From Ancrocorticia sp047602305 (GTDB lineage: Bacteria; Actinomycetota; Actinomycetes; Actinomycetales; Actinomycetaceae), in the NCBI GenBank assembly GCA_047602305.1, contig JASGHO010000001.1, positions 1,860,001 through 1,924,000 of the forward strand: a stretch of 64,000 nucleotides of DNA, given 5' to 3'. Positions 52,869-61,045 of this stretch are shown piece by piece. The notes below the pieces were generated by a model, which was given only the letters and a program-made list of their open reading frames with translations, was not told the DNA's origin and did no database searches. The first letter of the stretch is position 1. The number at the start of each line of letters is the position of its first letter. The translations under genes were made by a program, and so were the position numbers.

Positions 52869-54248
52869 TTAAATCGAGTCCAGGGACTCGCCCTTGGTTT
52901 CGCGGGCGAAGAGGTAGGTGACTCCACCCATTGCCAGGAGTGCTGCGAAGAGCAGGAAGGCCACCGGAATGGATTCGAGCGTCACCTTGGAGCCAAACAT
53001 CGCACCCAGCAGTGCGGGGCCAAACACCTTGGCGCTCGAACCGATGCCGTAGCCCAGGCCGAGGCCGGTTGCACGAGCCTCGTTGGGGAACTGCTCGGCG
53101 CCGAAGGGGTTGAGCACACCGAAGGCGCCGTCGCCGAAGGCCATCGCGATGACGATTCCAGCGAAGAAGATCCATCCGGCGCCCGTGGTGCTCCAGCCTG
53201 CGGAGGTGGCGAGCATGACCGATCCGGCGGAGATCAGCAAGCCAACGGCGCCGATCATGCCGTAGCTGAACATCACCTTGCGGCGGCCGATGCGGTCACC
53301 GAGCCAAGCCGAGGACAGGCGGCCGAGAAGATCGGCGAGCGAAACGCCCATGAAGAGGAGTCCCACCATCTTGGTGTCGAACTCGAAGCCCGATCCGAGA
53401 ATCGACTGGCCCCACGACTGGATGACCGAGGCACCCAGGATGAAGCAGAACGATCCGAAGGAAACGATGACGAGCGACTTCAGGTACTTCTTGAAAATGA
53501 GCGAGTATCCCACTGCATCGGGAGCGCTGCCCTGCTTCGGAAGCTCTCCAACCTGGTCAACGGGCAGCTCCAGGGCCCAGGCGATGGCCTCGCGGGCCTC
53601 CTCCGTGCGCCCCTGCTGCTGCAGGAAACGAGGGGACTCCGGCACAAGCCGCAGCCAGAGCAGGAGCAGGATGGGGATGCCACCCAGTCCGATGAGGAGG
53701 CGCCAGTTATCTCCCGTGAGGATCTGGGCCACCGAGCCGAGGAACAGACCGAAGGGGATGAACACGGCGGTCAGTCCGGAGAGCAGGCCACGCTGCTTGG
53801 CGGGAACGAATTCCTGCACGTAGGGAATCGAGACGATGTTGAGACCGCCCACGCCGATACCCACCAGAACACGCAGGATCGCGAGCATCACCCATCCGTT
53901 GTCCGGCGTGAACACGCAGACAAGGGTGAACAGGGTAAACAGGATTACGCACCAGAGGAAGGAGGCGCGGCGTCCGATCTTGTCAGCCAGGCGACCCCAC
54001 AGGATTGCTCCGATCACGGTACCGAGGCCGGACATGGCCAGGATGATGCCCGCCTCACTGCCGCTCAGGTTCCACGCCGGATCCTTGAGCAGGCTGGAGA
54101 CCGCGAAGCCAATAAGGAACATGTCGAAGAACTCCGAGATGTTACCCGTCACGGCCAGCCCGATGAGGCTCTTCTGATTCTTTGTGAGTGGCCGCGAGTC
54201 AATCTGCTGCATTGCAGTCATGCCCGACGGCGATTGTTGTGTTGCCAT
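52869..54248 (-). CDS. major facilitator superfamily sugar/acid transporter
   Basis: 459 residues with 12 predicted helices, of the sugar porter group. Signature RLADKIGRRASFLW after helix 2, SWLGDRIGRRKVMF-type repeat in the second half (AWLGDRIGRR), and VPESPRFLQQQGR before the central loop. It sits inside the ula-type operon, 24 bp after the PfkB kinase gene, so it probably imports ascorbate, 3-keto-L-gulonate or a related sugar acid without phosphorylating it. That would require a kinase such as the LyxK-like protein at 59313-60827. Confidence 0.87.
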   Translation of the reverse strand: MATQQSPSGMTAMQQIDSRPLTKNQKSLIGLAVTGNISEFFDMFLIGFAVSSLLKDPAWNLSGSEAGIILAMSGLGTVIGAILWGRLADKIGRRASFLWCVILFTLFTLVCVFTPDNGWVMLAILRVLVGIGVGGLNIVSIPYVQEFVPAKQRGLLSGLTAVFIPFGLFLGSVAQILTGDNWRLLIGLGGIPILLLLWLRLVPESPRFLQQQGRTEEAREAIAWALELPVDQVGELPKQGSAPDAVGYSLIFKKYLKSLVIVSFGSFCFILGASVIQSWGQSILGSGFEFDTKMVGLLFMGVSLADLLGRLSSAWLGDRIGRRKVMFSYGMIGAVGLLISAGSVMLATSAGWSTTGAGWIFFAGIVIAMAFGDGAFGVLNPFGAEQFPNEARATGLGLGYGIGSSAKVFGPALLGAMFGSKVTLESIPVAFLLFAALLAMGGVTYLFARETKGESLDSI

Positions 54249-54272
54249 GTGATTCTTCCTTGAATCGAACCG

Positions 54273-55220
54273 CTAGCGGACGATGTCCGTTGAGGTGGGA
54301 ATTTCCAATTCGGCCGGGGTCACGTGCGTGAGATCCCCGTGGTGTGTGAGAGCGAGCTTCGATGTGCGCAGGCCGTAGCTGATGCCAGCCAGAACATCAC
54401 CGGCGAGGTAGCCATGCAGCGTGCCCGCCACGAAGGCGTCACCTGCACCCGGACGGTCCACGACCGGAACCGACTCGACCGGGAACACCTCGTGCCCTTG
54501 AATGCCGCTGTAGTAGACGCCCGCGATGGAATCCGTGGAGACCACGTGATCCAAGCCGTACTTCTCCTGGAGCTTCTGGTTGACGGTGGGGCCGTCACCT
54601 TCCATCCCGAGAACCTTGATTCCGTCGAGACGCGAGCAGAAGAGGATCGAGACCTTGTCCAGCAGCGGCTCCAGCACCTCGCGAGCGCGCTCCTGGCTCC
54701 ACAGCAGGCCGCGGTAGTTGACATCGAGAGCAACCTTGACGCCGCGACGGGCCGCCTCTTCCACCGCGTAGGTGACCGTTGCCGCCGTCGTCTCAGTCAG
54801 AGCCGCGGTGATGCCGGTGACGAACAGGACCTCGGTGTCCAGCAGCGCGTCCCAATCGAAGGTCTCCGGGGTGATCTCACGGAAGGCGGTGTGCAGGCGG
54901 TCGTAGGTGACCTTCGCGGGAAGTGGGGAGTTGCCCGGCTCCATGAAGTACAGGGCGATGCGGCCATCACAGGGGATGCAGTGGGAGAGATCCACGCCTG
55001 CACCACGGTACTCGCTCTCGAAGCGCTTTCCGAGGTCCGAGCGGGGAATCGTCGAGGCGAAGGTGGTCTTGCGGCCGAGCTGGGAGAGCAGGCCGGCAAC
55101 GTTCGCTTCGGAGCCCGCCGGGGACAGGCGCAGATCGTTGGACGTGGCCAGGCGGCCTCCGCGGTGGACAGTGAGGCGGATCTGTGCCTCGCCAAAGGTG
55201 GAAAGATCATAAGTGGTCAT
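54273..55220 (-). CDS. PfkB-family carbohydrate kinase, KDG kinase-like
   Basis: 315 residues of the ribokinase fold. N-terminal SPAGSEANVAGLLSQLGRKT and the C-terminal signature VDRPGAGDAFVAG with catalytic Asp are intact. Closest in style to 2-keto-3-deoxygluconate kinases. It lies between ulaEF (63 bp) and the MFS transporter (24 bp), so it probably phosphorylates a sugar acid or ketose in the same pathway. No KDPG aldolase is visible to support a KDG role. Confidence 0.83.
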   Translation of the reverse strand: MTTYDLSTFGEAQIRLTVHRGGRLATSNDLRLSPAGSEANVAGLLSQLGRKTTFASTIPRSDLGKRFESEYRGAGVDLSHCIPCDGRIALYFMEPGNSPLPAKVTYDRLHTAFREITPETFDWDALLDTEVLFVTGITAALTETTAATVTYAVEEAARRGVKVALDVNYRGLLWSQERAREVLEPLLDKVSILFCSRLDGIKVLGMEGDGPTVNQKLQEKYGLDHVVSTDSIAGVYYSGIQGHEVFPVESVPVVDRPGAGDAFVAGTLHGYLAGDVLAGISYGLRTSKLALTHHGDLTHVTPAELEIPTSTDIVR

Positions 55221-55283
55221 CGTGTAAGCCCTTCACTAGCGGCGTCGGTGCCGTATCGGTGTGAATATCGGTCAAAGTTTTTC

Positions 55284-56795
55284 TCAATTTCCTCCTGGGG
55301 AAGGCGCTCGAAGATGCGCCAATCCTTCGGCAATTGAGACGGTGTACGCAACGTCCTCGACCATGATTGCGGCCTGGACCGCCTTCTTGATCGTGGGGCC
55401 GATGGCGAACACCCCGTGGTGTTTCATGACGATTGCCGGAGAATGCCCGATGGAACGAACAATCTCCTCGCCAATCTCGTTGCCTCCGATGGAGGCGTAG
55501 CCTCCCAGCGGGACATCGCCGCCGAACTCGTCGGCGATCGCTGTCAACACGCAGGGGATGGGGCGGCCGGCTGCGGCGAATGCCGTGGCGTAATGACTAT
55601 GTGTGTGGACAATAGACATCACATCGGGCCGTGCACGATAAATCCCCAGGTGGGATGACGTATCGGAGCTGGGCCCGCGGGTCCCGTAGACGATCCGTCC
55701 TTCCAGATCGACGACAACCATATCCTCAGCGGTCATCTCGTCATAGAGCATTCCGGAGGGTTTGATGACGATCAGGCCCGTCTCCGGGTCCAACGCCGAA
55801 AGGTTGCCGCCAGTCCACGCGACGAGTCCAGCCTTGGGAAGCATGAGGTTCCCTTGGAGTACTTCTTCGCGAAGCTTGACAATTGATTCAGGGACGACGA
55901 CGGCGTCCGCGGGCTCTGTAACCGGGGCAGCCGGTTGCAGAACAGGAATCCCTGCCGCAGTCAGTCGACCGGTGATGAACTCCCGAGCGGTGGCTGCACG
56001 CTCGGCCGAGTCATCGGCGTCGTCGTTCCACTGCTCGATCATCATGCGGCCGGACCAGCCCTGGCGGGCGAGTTCGGCAAAGGCGACGTCCCAGTCCACA
56101 ATGCCCTCACCCATGGGTACTCGGCGGGGTTCTCCGCGGCGCACATCCTTGGCGTGAATGGCAAACATGTGCCCCTCACCGCGCTGGAGTTCGGGGATCA
56201 TCTCGAAGCCCTGCTCGGCGATGTTGCCGATATCGGGATAGAGCTGGAGCCACGGCGAACCGATCTCCTCCACAACCTCCATGGCGGCAGAAATCGACAC
56301 GATATCCGTGCCATCCACGTTCTCGATGCCCAGAGCCACGCCGCGGCGTGCGGCGTACTCGGCCCCGTAACGCAGGCACTCAACGTACCAGCGCCGGGAG
56401 TCCTCCGTATTCACCTCGTAGTAGGCGAAGTAACCGGCCAGCTGCAGCAGCGGAATGTGGAGATCAGCGCACAGATCGATACCCTCGACCAGCACCTCGC
56501 GAGCGCGCTCGCGCATGTGCGGGTTCGCTGAACCGGGAGCGATCTTGCGATGAACCGAGAGGCAGAGTCCGCCGATGGGCACGCCCGCCTCGCGAGAGGC
56601 AGCGAGCACCGCCGCGCGCTCTTCGGCGCTCCAACGTAGGCGCGCCTCACGCTCGGGGGTTTCGTCCACCGAGAGATCAACGAAGGCGAAGCCGGCTCTA
56701 CGAGCCTGGGCAAACAGGTTCGCCCAGCTTCCATCCCATTTGAGGGCCTTCTCGTAGATGCCGATCTCAACGCCGCTCATTGCGGGGGCGCTCAT
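55284..56795 (-). CDS. fused L-xylulose-5-phosphate 3-epimerase (UlaE) and L-ribulose-5-phosphate 4-epimerase (UlaF)
   Basis: 503 residues in two domains. Residues 1-280 are a TIM-barrel AP-endonuclease-2 type epimerase like UlaE/SgbU (GIYEKALKWDGSW, LCLSVHRKIAPGS, FAIHAKDVRRGEPRRV). After a short linker, residues 310-503 are a class II aldolase-type epimerase like UlaF/AraD (GNLSALDPETGLIVIKPSGM, zinc ligands in SIVHTHSHYATAFA and VMKHHGVFAIG). Together they convert L-xylulose 5-P to D-xylulose 5-P. The ATG at 56795 overlaps the ulaD stop as ATGA. I see no internal stop or restart, so this is a true fusion. Confidence 0.9.
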   Translation of the reverse strand: MSAPAMSGVEIGIYEKALKWDGSWANLFAQARRAGFAFVDLSVDETPEREARLRWSAEERAAVLAASREAGVPIGGLCLSVHRKIAPGSANPHMRERAREVLVEGIDLCADLHIPLLQLAGYFAYYEVNTEDSRRWYVECLRYGAEYAARRGVALGIENVDGTDIVSISAAMEVVEEIGSPWLQLYPDIGNIAEQGFEMIPELQRGEGHMFAIHAKDVRRGEPRRVPMGEGIVDWDVAFAELARQGWSGRMMIEQWNDDADDSAERAATAREFITGRLTAAGIPVLQPAAPVTEPADAVVVPESIVKLREEVLQGNLMLPKAGLVAWTGGNLSALDPETGLIVIKPSGMLYDEMTAEDMVVVDLEGRIVYGTRGPSSDTSSHLGIYRARPDVMSIVHTHSHYATAFAAAGRPIPCVLTAIADEFGGDVPLGGYASIGGNEIGEEIVRSIGHSPAIVMKHHGVFAIGPTIKKAVQAAIMVEDVAYTVSIAEGLAHLRAPSPGGN

Positions 56796-57448
56796 GACCA
56801 CACCCTTCCGATGGCGTCCTGCAACTCCTGTGCGCCCGCCAGCGGGTCGGCTGCTCCGGCAACGGAACGCCCAGCGATGACGATGCTCACCGGGTGACCC
56901 GCGAATACGTCAAGATCGTTCGGGGTGATGCCGCCGGTGATCGTCACCTTGAAGCCCATGCCGGCGAGTTCATCAACGCGATTGAGGTCCTCGGCGCCCC
57001 ATGAGAGATCTCCCGCGGCCTCACGATCGCGCGAGCGCTTGACAATCACGTGCTGTGCGCCAGCTTCGCGCCACTGCCGTGCCTTGTCCGCGTCATACCA
57101 TTCGTCAGCCAACTCGATCTGAACTTCGCCGCCGTGCTCGACCGCCACCGCGCACACCTGGCGCACGGTGGTCATGGAGGCACCCGCCACCACGGACACC
57201 AACGAGGCTCCGGCCTCAAATGCCATGGTCGAGAGCAGCTTGCCCGCCTCGGCGATACGGATATCGGCAAGAATCGGCTTGTCCGGGAACAGTGCACGAA
57301 TGTTCCGGACGGCGTCCAGACCTTCCGCAAGAATCAAGACGGTCCCGCACTCAATGATGTCAATGTTCGGCGCGGCCTTCTGGAGCGGTTCCAAGGCGCT
57401 GGGTAGGTCCTTCTTGTCCAGCGCAATCTGTAGCAGCGGGCGCGTCAT
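56792..57448 (-). CDS. ulaD: 3-keto-L-gulonate-6-phosphate decarboxylase
   Basis: Converts 3-keto-L-gulonate 6-P to L-xylulose 5-P and CO2. 218 residues of the orotidine-decarboxylase suprafamily: LQIALDKKDLPSAL, IIECGTVLILAEGL, ILADIRIAEAG (active-site D-x-K-x-x-D-like region, with the usual Lys replaced by Arg) and VTITGGITPNDL. I start at 57448, where the family N-terminus begins. The ATG overlaps the stop of a 21-codon leader ORF (57445-57510) as ATGA, so it is probably coupled to it. The CO2 released is the substrate of RuBisCO. The DIR in place of DxK is worth checking. Confidence 0.92.
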   Translation of the reverse strand: MTRPLLQIALDKKDLPSALEPLQKAAPNIDIIECGTVLILAEGLDAVRNIRALFPDKPILADIRIAEAGKLLSTMAFEAGASLVSVVAGASMTTVRQVCAVAVEHGGEVQIELADEWYDADKARQWREAGAQHVIVKRSRDREAAGDLSWGAEDLNRVDELAGMGFKVTITGGITPNDLDVFAGHPVSIVIAGRSVAGAADPLAGAQELQDAIGRVWS

Positions 57449-57510
57449 GCGTGCACCTGCCCTACTACGCCCCGACCTGCGGGGAGTGAACCCATCATCG
57501 TCAACGTCAT
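57445..57510 (-). CDS. 21-residue leader peptide ORF coupled to ulaD
   Basis: ATG at 57510 has a strong ribosome site (AGGAGGTCACG) while ulaD itself has only a weak one. The ORF runs 21 sense codons in a different frame from ulaD, and its TGA overlaps the ulaD ATG (ATGA). This arrangement suggests that ribosomes enter at the leader and re-initiate on ulaD. The peptide sequence (starting MTLTMMGSLPAG) matches nothing I know and shows no run of a single amino acid. Confidence 0.6.
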   Translation of the reverse strand: MTLTMMGSLPAGRGVVGQVHA

Positions 57511-57527
57511 CGTGACCTCCTGTTCGA

Positions 57528-57545
57528 GAATGCAACGTTGCATTC
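57528..57545. promoter_or_regulatory. 18-bp palindrome before the ulaD leader, candidate operator
   Basis: GAATGCAACGTTGCATTC is a perfect palindrome with central CG, LacI/GalR-like, 18 bp before the leader ORF start. It should lie between promoter and ribosome site, where a bound repressor would block transcription. Confidence 0.65.
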
Positions 57546-57619
57546 CGCCTTCAGTGCCGGGTTATCCGGCCAGCCACCATGCTGCCAACACAGAAAAACG
57601 AAGTCGAGGGAGGAGTGGA

Positions 57620-57633
57620 CAAATGTTCATTTG
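57620..57633. promoter_or_regulatory. CAAATG-TT-CATTTG dyad, candidate SorC site
   Basis: Perfect 6-bp arms. A related dyad CATTTGTAAATG lies at 57722-57733, inside the longer GCACATTT/AAATGTGC repeat (57711-57736). Between the two is an AT-rich stretch with ATAATAG-like -10 sequence on the minus strand. Two sites flanking a promoter next to a SorC gene suggest control by that protein. Confidence 0.5.
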
Positions 57634-57860
57634 AATGAATCAAGATAACTATTATGGGGCTATTATCATGGGTTTACACCTATGGGTACTGTCACAGAAA
57701 AAGGAAAGACGCACATTTGTCCATTTGTAAATGTGCATGACGCCGTCGTCGACCCGCAAAAAACACAAAAATCGGGCATCGAATACGGTCACAAAATCAC
57801 ACGGCTGAGCCTTCCGCCCAGGGCCCGGCCCAGGGTGAGGTGTTGGCACGCCAGTCAATG

Positions 57861-57921
57861 CAAAACCCCTCAAATATGTGACGGGGATTTATCAGAAACT
57901 CCCACCAAGTGAGGGGTTTTG
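57861..57921. terminator. hairpin downstream of the SorC gene
   Basis: CAAAACCCCTCA pairs perfectly with TGAGGGGTTTTG (12 bp) around a 37-nt loop, about 130 bp after the sorC-type gene's stop on the minus strand. Probable terminator separating it from the ulaD promoter. Confidence 0.65.
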
Positions 57922-58047
57922 ACACGAAGTCGCGGTTATTTGCCGGGGTGTCGTGTACAAACCCTGTACTTCGCTAATCGTGAGAGCCGGATTCGTTGAA
58001 CGATTTAGGCGCCCGGCCCGGGACCCGCCAGGTATCAGCGCCCCAGC

Positions 58048-59058
58048 TCAGTTGCCGGTGTAGTCCAGCAGTGCGACAGCGGTGGGCAGGTCGGTGACCA
58101 GCGCTGAAATGAATCCGCCGCGTAGCACGGCGGCGATGGCGGCGACCTTCGTCTCGCCCCACGCAACACCCACCACCAGCGGGATCTCCCGCAGCCGGTC
58201 GGGAGGAACGGCGATTGTGCGCGCGGTGAGATCGGTGTCCAGCAGATCGCCCGCCTGGGAGAGGTGATATCCGGCGATATGGGCGACGGCGCCCATCTGT
58301 TGCAGCCGCCGCACAACCTCGTCATTTTCGTGCTCGCGGAGAATGAGTCCGGAGCGTCCTTCGGTCACCGCGCCGATTCCGGTGAGCGCCAGATCGGCGC
58401 GCGCCCCCAGCTCCAAGGTGGTGGCCACCTGCCCATCGGATCGCAGTGCCGCCGCCGTCACCGGATCGCCCACCACCAGCGGCGCCGGGATGGGATGGAA
58501 GGCGCCGCCAAGTTTGCGTGCCATGCGGCGGCAGGTTTCCGAGGAATCCAGCAGCCACTGGCTCTGCCCGGTACTGCCGATCATCTGCACCACACGCGAG
58601 CGCGGCCACGCCAGCTGCGGCAGCGCCTCCACGGTGGCCGTGACAGCCAGGCCATTGGACACCGTGATCACCGTGTCCTCGGTGGAATTCTCCACCACCA
58701 GATCGGCCGCCCCGCGGGCGACTTCAAGATGTGTGGTGAGCGGGTCGACCGAGTCCGCCACCCGCGCCTGTTTGAGCCCAAAAAGCTGAACGAGGCTGCG
58801 TTCCAAGCCGAGCACTCGTTCCATCGGGTGGGTTATCCGAATATGGACGATTCCGCGCTTTTTCGCCTCCGTGAGCATGCGCGAGACCGTGGTGCGCGAG
58901 AAGAGAAGCTTGTTGGCAATCTCCTGCTGGGTGAGTTCCTCCTCGTAGTACATCCGGGAAACTTCGAGCAGGAGTGCCGTGTGGGCGCGGGAATCGGACG
59001 TGCGTGACCGATGTTTGGTGACGCCCTGCCCCGCATCATCGCCGCGCCGTACAGTCAT
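58048..59058 (-). CDS. SorC/DeoR-type sugar-binding transcriptional regulator
   Basis: 336 residues. An N-terminal helix-turn-helix (LTQQEIANKLLFSRTTVSRML) is followed by a SorC effector domain of NagB-like fold (TVITVSNGLAVTATVEAL, ADLALTGIGAV, VVGVAWGETKVAAI). Such regulators sense phosphorylated sugars. It lies between the ulaD operon and the LyxK-like kinase, all on one strand, and is the likely regulator of the ascorbate/gulonate genes via 57620-57733. The first 20 residues are basic and non-conserved; the real start could be internal. Confidence 0.87.
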   Translation of the reverse strand: MTVRRGDDAGQGVTKHRSRTSDSRAHTALLLEVSRMYYEEELTQQEIANKLLFSRTTVSRMLTEAKKRGIVHIRITHPMERVLGLERSLVQLFGLKQARVADSVDPLTTHLEVARGAADLVVENSTEDTVITVSNGLAVTATVEALPQLAWPRSRVVQMIGSTGQSQWLLDSSETCRRMARKLGGAFHPIPAPLVVGDPVTAAALRSDGQVATTLELGARADLALTGIGAVTEGRSGLILREHENDEVVRRLQQMGAVAHIAGYHLSQAGDLLDTDLTARTIAVPPDRLREIPLVVGVAWGETKVAAIAAVLRGGFISALVTDLPTAVALLDYTGN

Positions 59059-59179
59059 TTTGCGAGCCTATCACGCTTACCTCCCCCGGTTCTGGGCGCT
59101 CCGGGCCAATATGAACGACGACGGCGCCGCGCCACCGGAACGAGAATCCGCCGCCTGGTCAACACGCGCCGGACCAGCA

Positions 59180-59238
59180 AAGGGGCTGTATCACAAGCCT
59201 GCAAGACATACGGCTCGCACGATGTGATACAGCCCCCT
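59180..59238. repeat. hairpin of the AGGGGCTGTA family, copy 2
   Basis: AGGGGCTGTATCACA pairs with TGTGATACAGCCCC. The arm matches copy 1 at 18504-18552, and again a CCAATAGG-family member is 35 bp away. Confidence 0.7.
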
Positions 59239-59271
59239 CGATACCTCTCGTGAGGCATCGAATCAGCATTT

Positions 59272-59316
59272 AGAGATCCCGCCAATAGGCCGTGGCCTAT
59301 CGGCAGAACCTCTTAG
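59272..59316. repeat. CCAATAGG-family palindrome overlapping the kinase stop codon
   Basis: GAGATCCCGCCAATAGGCC with GGCCTATCGGCAGAACCTCTTA. The final TTA is the complement of the TAA stop of the LyxK-like gene, so the repeat begins exactly at the end of translation. Confidence 0.8.
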
Positions 59317-60827
59317 GCATGGCGCTTCCACCACGGGAGCATGGTGTCCACCAGCTCACGGTAACGCAGGTAGCGCTCACGCATCGGCTCCACGGCGTGG
59401 ATCTCGGGATCGACGTAGCTGATGTCGCAGCCCATGGCCACGTTCGCTTCGTTGAGATCCGTGAAGTTGCCCGCCGCAACCGCCGCCAACATGGCCGAAC
59501 CAAGAGCTCCCGACTCGCCTCCCTTGGGCAGGCCGATCTGCATGCCGAAGGTGTTCGCAAGAATCTGCGGCCAGACCTTCGACATGGCCACACCACCGGC
59601 TACACGAACGTCCGTCACGTTGAAGGCCTCAATGAGCGGAGCCGAGTGGTGCAGGTGGTTGAAGGCCAGGCCCTCGTAGATGGCCCGGAGCATGTCCTTG
59701 CGGCCATGCCAGGCACGCACACCGGTGAAGGTTCCGGAAGCATCGATGCCCATCGGGTTGCCGTAAAGGTAGGGAATGAAGGTGGCGTACTGGTCATCCA
59801 CCGAGGTCTGGGAGACCTCGTGATCCACGAAGGCGTAGGGGCTCACACCCGCCCGGGTGAGCACGTCACGATCAGCCGCACACAGGTTGTTGACGAACCA
59901 TTCGAGATTCGAGGCACCCGCGGGCGAGATGGACATGTTGAGCCACTGGCCCTTGTTGACGAAGGCGCGGGCGAACCAGTGCGGATCCACCTTTGGCTTG
60001 TCCGAAATCACCACGTTCATGGACCAGGTACCGGCCATGAGAGCCATCTGACCGGGCAGGACGGCACCGGTACCGATGGTGCCGGCGTCGACGTCGTGCA
60101 TGCCCGCGATAACCGGAATGCCCTCGGGTAGGCCGGTCTCGGCGGCAGCCTTCGGGGTGACTCCACCGGCGACGTCGCCGGAGTTGTCGATCGGCACCTT
60201 CTTGTCCTTGAGAATATCCAGGCCATAGATCTCGAAGGCCTCGTCCGAGTACTCCTGGGTGTTGACATCCGTGAACGCCTGGCTGGCAGAGGTGATGTCC
60301 GTTCCCAGCGTTCCGGTAAGCCTCAGACGCAGCAGATCGTGCGCAAGGATGAAGTGCGCGGCCTTCTCCAAGGACTCACGCTCGTTGTCGTACAGCCAGC
60401 GCAGCACGGTTCCCGGGGAGGCCGGGCCCACGTTCTGTCCGGTGACGCGCAGGAGATCGGCTTCCTTCGTCTCGTTGAGCATCGCGGCCGTCTCGATGGC
60501 GCGAGTGTCCAGCGAGAGAATGCCGGGGCGGATGTCGTCGCCATTCTCATCAATGAGGAAGACGCCGTCGCCGTGGGCATCAATGCCTACGGCGCCGATC
60601 TGGAAACGGCCATCGGCCTCGACCTGTGCGGACAGATCTCGAAGCATCGAGGCGACGAGCTCCCAGAACTCGGCGCCCGAACGCTCCACCCAATGCGGAT
60701 GGGGCATGTGCGAAGCCGAGCGTTCACGCGCCTCAAACTTGGCTTCTCCTTCAAGATCGAACGCGATCGCTTTCATTCCCGTCAGGCCGATATCGATACC
60801 GACGGACAGCATGTTCTTCAACACCAT
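59313..60827 (-). CDS. FGGY-family kinase, L-xylulose/3-keto-L-gulonate kinase-like (LyxK/YiaP type)
   Basis: 504 residues from ATG 60827 (GAGGAAAAACA upstream); the frame extends 36 codons further without homology. Motifs: SVGIDIGLTGMKAIAFD, GIPVIAGMHDVDAGTIG with catalytic Asp, and ADVRVAGGVAMSKVWPQI-type adenosine loop (VRVAGGVAMSKVWPQ). In the E. coli yia system a kinase of this kind makes 3-keto-L-gulonate 6-P for a UlaD-type decarboxylase. The same logic fits here, with MFS uptake instead of a PTS. L-xylulose is an alternative substrate, entering one step lower. Confidence 0.83.
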   Translation of the reverse strand: MVLKNMLSVGIDIGLTGMKAIAFDLEGEAKFEARERSASHMPHPHWVERSGAEFWELVASMLRDLSAQVEADGRFQIGAVGIDAHGDGVFLIDENGDDIRPGILSLDTRAIETAAMLNETKEADLLRVTGQNVGPASPGTVLRWLYDNERESLEKAAHFILAHDLLRLRLTGTLGTDITSASQAFTDVNTQEYSDEAFEIYGLDILKDKKVPIDNSGDVAGGVTPKAAAETGLPEGIPVIAGMHDVDAGTIGTGAVLPGQMALMAGTWSMNVVISDKPKVDPHWFARAFVNKGQWLNMSISPAGASNLEWFVNNLCAADRDVLTRAGVSPYAFVDHEVSQTSVDDQYATFIPYLYGNPMGIDASGTFTGVRAWHGRKDMLRAIYEGLAFNHLHHSAPLIEAFNVTDVRVAGGVAMSKVWPQILANTFGMQIGLPKGGESGALGSAMLAAVAAGNFTDLNEANVAMGCDISYVDPEIHAVEPMRERYLRYRELVDTMLPWWKRHA

Positions 60828-61045
60828 TGTTTTTCCTCTTACTGTTCGGTTGTGTGGGTGTGCAATGTTGAATTGGACTCGGGTGCTCAAAGCCGAACAC
60901 CCGTCCGGGAAATGTACTGCCGATATACAGTGCATCCCCGCGCGTACCCGTCATTGGGTACAACTGACCGCGGACTGTCAAGGAAGAACCGTGAGCACAG
61001 GGGTACAGACGAAAGCCCTTTGCCCACGGGTACTCTCGGCCGAGG

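Noticed and set aside
18594..59316. CRISPR array or integron attC interpretation of the recurring palindromes
   Set aside because: Copies are dispersed singly at gene ends with no regular spacers, no cas genes and no integrase.
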